From Eonycteris spelaea (taxonomy: Eukaryota > Chordata > Mammalia > Chiroptera > Pteropodidae): DNA of 64,000 bases. Positions 61,671-64,000 of this stretch are shown piece by piece. The notes under the pieces were generated by a model. It saw only the letters and a program-made list of their open reading frames with translations, did not search any database and was not told where the DNA came from. Position 1 is the stretch's first letter, and the number at the start of each line of letters is the position of its first letter. The DNA is taken from the NCBI GenBank assembly GCA_003508835.1, contig PUFA01000171.1:1740501-1804500 (forward strand), read 5' to 3'. Made by a program: the position numbers and the translations under genes.

Positions 61671-63054
61671 TGAAAGTAAAAACCAAGAAAGGATTTTAGA
61701 GATGTAGTCCAATTTCTTCTTATACATAAAGGGAACTAGGGAAAATGACTTGCCCAACGTTAAGGCCATATATCAAAGCCATAGTGACTTCTCTGCTGAT
61801 GCCGCTAGTTTAAAATTCCCATCTTGTAAATTCTACAACTACCAATAGAATATCATCAGCAGCAAATATTCAATATAGCTTAACATCAACCTCTACAAAA
61901 TACAACTACATTTGTCTTACATTTCTTGTGACCTTTATAAAGCTATGCCTGAAAAGTGTAAAAAAAAAAAAAATAGAATGAGTACCGTATGTTCTATTTC
62001 AGAAAATAGTGTTTTGTATAATGACTTTTTTTTGAGAGTTTTATAGGTTAAGTTCTAGAAATACCTATGGTTTACCAAAAAATGAAAATACTTAATTTCT
62101 CAAAATCCACCGAAGATAAACATCCAAATAACCTGTTACCTCATCTATAAAATAAGGACAATGAAACAACTGATAGAGATGAACATTAAGTAATATTCAC
62201 CTTATTTACTAAAAGCTTATTAAATATTAGTATGTGAGATAGAAAGATTAGATTACCAAAGTAATCTAAAGTAATCAAATGCTAAAACTTGTAGTCAATT
62301 TTCATAAATTTATTATAGATTTCTTTTAAATGAACACTTTGTGAAAAAATGAGATCCTAGTTAATGCCACACTATTTCAAATAAATATTGCAAATGATGT
62401 ATTCTTAATCAATAAATTAACCTTCATAAAGTATATTTAAAAATTCAACATATTTATAAAATGTTAAAAAAAATGGGGAAAGGGACATGTTTGCCTCATA
62501 CTATTCATGTTACCACTCTTCTAATCAGTTTCCATCTTTTAGAGGGCAGTTCATTTCGTTATAAAACAGGTCGTACATTTTTAATCATATAAGCAGCTTT
62601 CAATTTCAAGGAAATTTTGTTTTGATGTTCTTTTCTTTGCTATCAGATTATAGAGAATAAATGGCTTGAAACTGCTATTGTAATTACATGCCTTCTGTTG
62701 TCTCATCATTTACTGTGTAAGGAGGGGCTGTGGCTTTAAGACTTTAAAGCTCTCTTTGAATTGGTAGCATACTGCCTGCCATCATTTCCCAGCAATTTAC
62801 TGTGCCAGGCCCAAGGATTAGAGGATTAGGAGAAGGTTTTATCAAAATCTGTACTACTTCTCTGAAGATAGGCCGAGTGGCAAGGCCAAGTACAAGAAGA
62901 GAATCATACCAGTTGTGAACAGTATTTCTCAGCCAGATTTAAAATGCTATAAAACTGATGTTTCTAATATGTTACTCATATTATTATAGATGCTAATTTA
63001 AAACAGGCCACTTAATACTTAATACTTCTGTTCCACAGAACAGTTTATAATCAG

Positions 63055-63160
63055 ACAGAGCTAGATTTCTACTTAAGCAAGTCACTGCCCCTCTCTGAGC
63101 CTCAGTTTCTACTATGTGTAGAATTCAATAAATGGTAAACATTATTGTTAACAATCTGGA
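63055..63160 (+). repeat. MIR SINE fragment
   Basis: 'taagcaagtcactgcccctc', 'tctgagcctcagtttctact', 'attcaataaatggtaaacat'. Confidence 0.75.
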
Positions 63161-64000
63161 ATAGAAAAATTCTTGATCTTCAAGAATTATATACTAGAAT
63201 TAAAGTATAAACAACGTAGCTCATCACAGCTTATAAAATGACCCACCATTTGAACAATCTGTAACAGTTTATATTCCAACAAATATTTGCTATATATAGT
63301 GTAACCTCCTCAACCCTAAACTCAATTTAATTTCATATTAGATAATGAGACCCATGAGGTAGGTCTGGGGTTTTAGAGAGTAGGGGAAGCTCACCAAATG
63401 GAATTAAAAATAAAATGCAATATGAAAAATCTAAAACTTCAGTGACCCAATTAATATGGCCTATATGTCAACAAAACTCGTCAAATACTTCATGTTTCCG
63501 AAGTTGTGTTTATGAAAACTAGGGAATCCACATGATAATATAATTCAGAAAGCCACACATCCTAGGTTGGTATACAAACTAACCGTAAAATATGACTTGG
63601 GGAGAAATGGTGTGTGGGTTTCAGGATGGGATGAATATGCTTTTAATATGATTTTTATGTGAATACTGATAGTTAATGCTTTAATAAAAATAGAAATGGC
63701 ACTATTAAAAGAGTTCTTGGTAGTAAAAGGCTTCAGAAATAGGTTCTATACTTTATTCAAAGGTTCATTCAGTATTAAGAGAATACTAGCTCATTATTAC
63801 TAGAACTTTGTACTACTATAGCTGATAGCGGCTGCAAAACATATTTAACACTAAGATGCTGAAATTCAGTAGTAAGTAGTAAAAATACTATTTAAATCGC
63901 ACTACCAACAACAGTCACAACCAACAATCAACAGCATGTGTACAGTTTGTATAAAATTCCTTCATTTAATCCTTTCAATAATCTCATCAAATAGTTAATA

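Larger units (their letters stand above)
53806..64000 (-). other. BMP2K: BMP2K intron upstream of the last exon
   Basis: At least 10 kb with no recognisable further BMP2K exon (kinase, Q/H-rich or NPFGEDNF-type segments were looked for and not seen). It holds long L2 copies at 54.8-57.5 kb, MIR fragments, and a dispersed repeat shared with PAQR3 intron 4. AT-rich with no other feature from about 59.7 to 61.0 kb and 61.8 to 63.0 kb. Confidence 0.75.

Noticed and set aside
53806..64000. Further BMP2K exons
   Set aside because: No segment resembling the penultimate exon, the Q/H-rich region or the kinase domain was found on the - strand; they probably lie beyond the window.

Overview
The window is nuclear DNA from a placental mammal. 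It carries two recognisable protein-coding genes in tail-to-tail orientation, PAQR3 on the + strand and the 3' end of BMP2K on the - strand. These two genes are known neighbours in human 4q21. Intron-exon structure, a CpG-island promoter, long 3' UTRs and many decayed MIR, L2, L1 and hAT repeats all fit a mammal. No primate Alu, rodent B1/B2, carnivore tRNA-Lys SINE, ruminant BovA/Bov-tA or horse ERE element was noticed. One retroposon with a 5S-rRNA-like head, an A tail and a target-site duplication lies at about 18.2 kb. From memory, 5S-headed SINEs in mammals are chiefly known from fruit bats (and springhare), so a pteropodid bat is a reasonable but unproven guess.

Layout. Positions 1-28,150 are intergenic sequence upstream of PAQR3. 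They hold old repeats: a degenerate L1 at 3.1-6.7 kb, a hAT element at 8.9 kb, a MER5A-like element at 12.1 kb, a Tigger-like element at 15.3 kb, the 5S-headed SINE at 18.2 kb, L1 3' ends at 23 and 24.6 kb, and an LTR-type element at 25.4-27 kb. No gene was recognised there. Positions 28.2-28.8 kb are the PAQR3 CpG island and first exon. PAQR3 spans 28,555 to about 46.6 kb with six coding exons, all with GT-AG introns. The last exon of BMP2K is at 52,367-53,805, with its 3' UTR at lower coordinates. Positions 53.8-64 kb are the preceding BMP2K intron, rich in L2 sequence.

Function (established for the families): PAQR3 (RKTG) is a seven-pass Golgi protein that tethers RAF1 and SCAP/SREBP. BMP2K (BIKE) is an AAK1-like NAK-family kinase, and its C-terminal tail, encoded here, carries DPF/FGxxPF-type motifs suited to binding endocytic adaptors. 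The two genes share a locus; nothing here shows a shared pathway.

The most notable observation is that PAQR3 is not open as written. Exon 2 carries one extra A (about 32,077-32,079), which shifts the frame and predicts a 166-residue truncated product ending in exon 3. A second single-base difference at the C-terminus removes the usual stop. Either the assembly has indel errors or PAQR3 is damaged in this animal; reads would decide. No undescribed molecular system was found.
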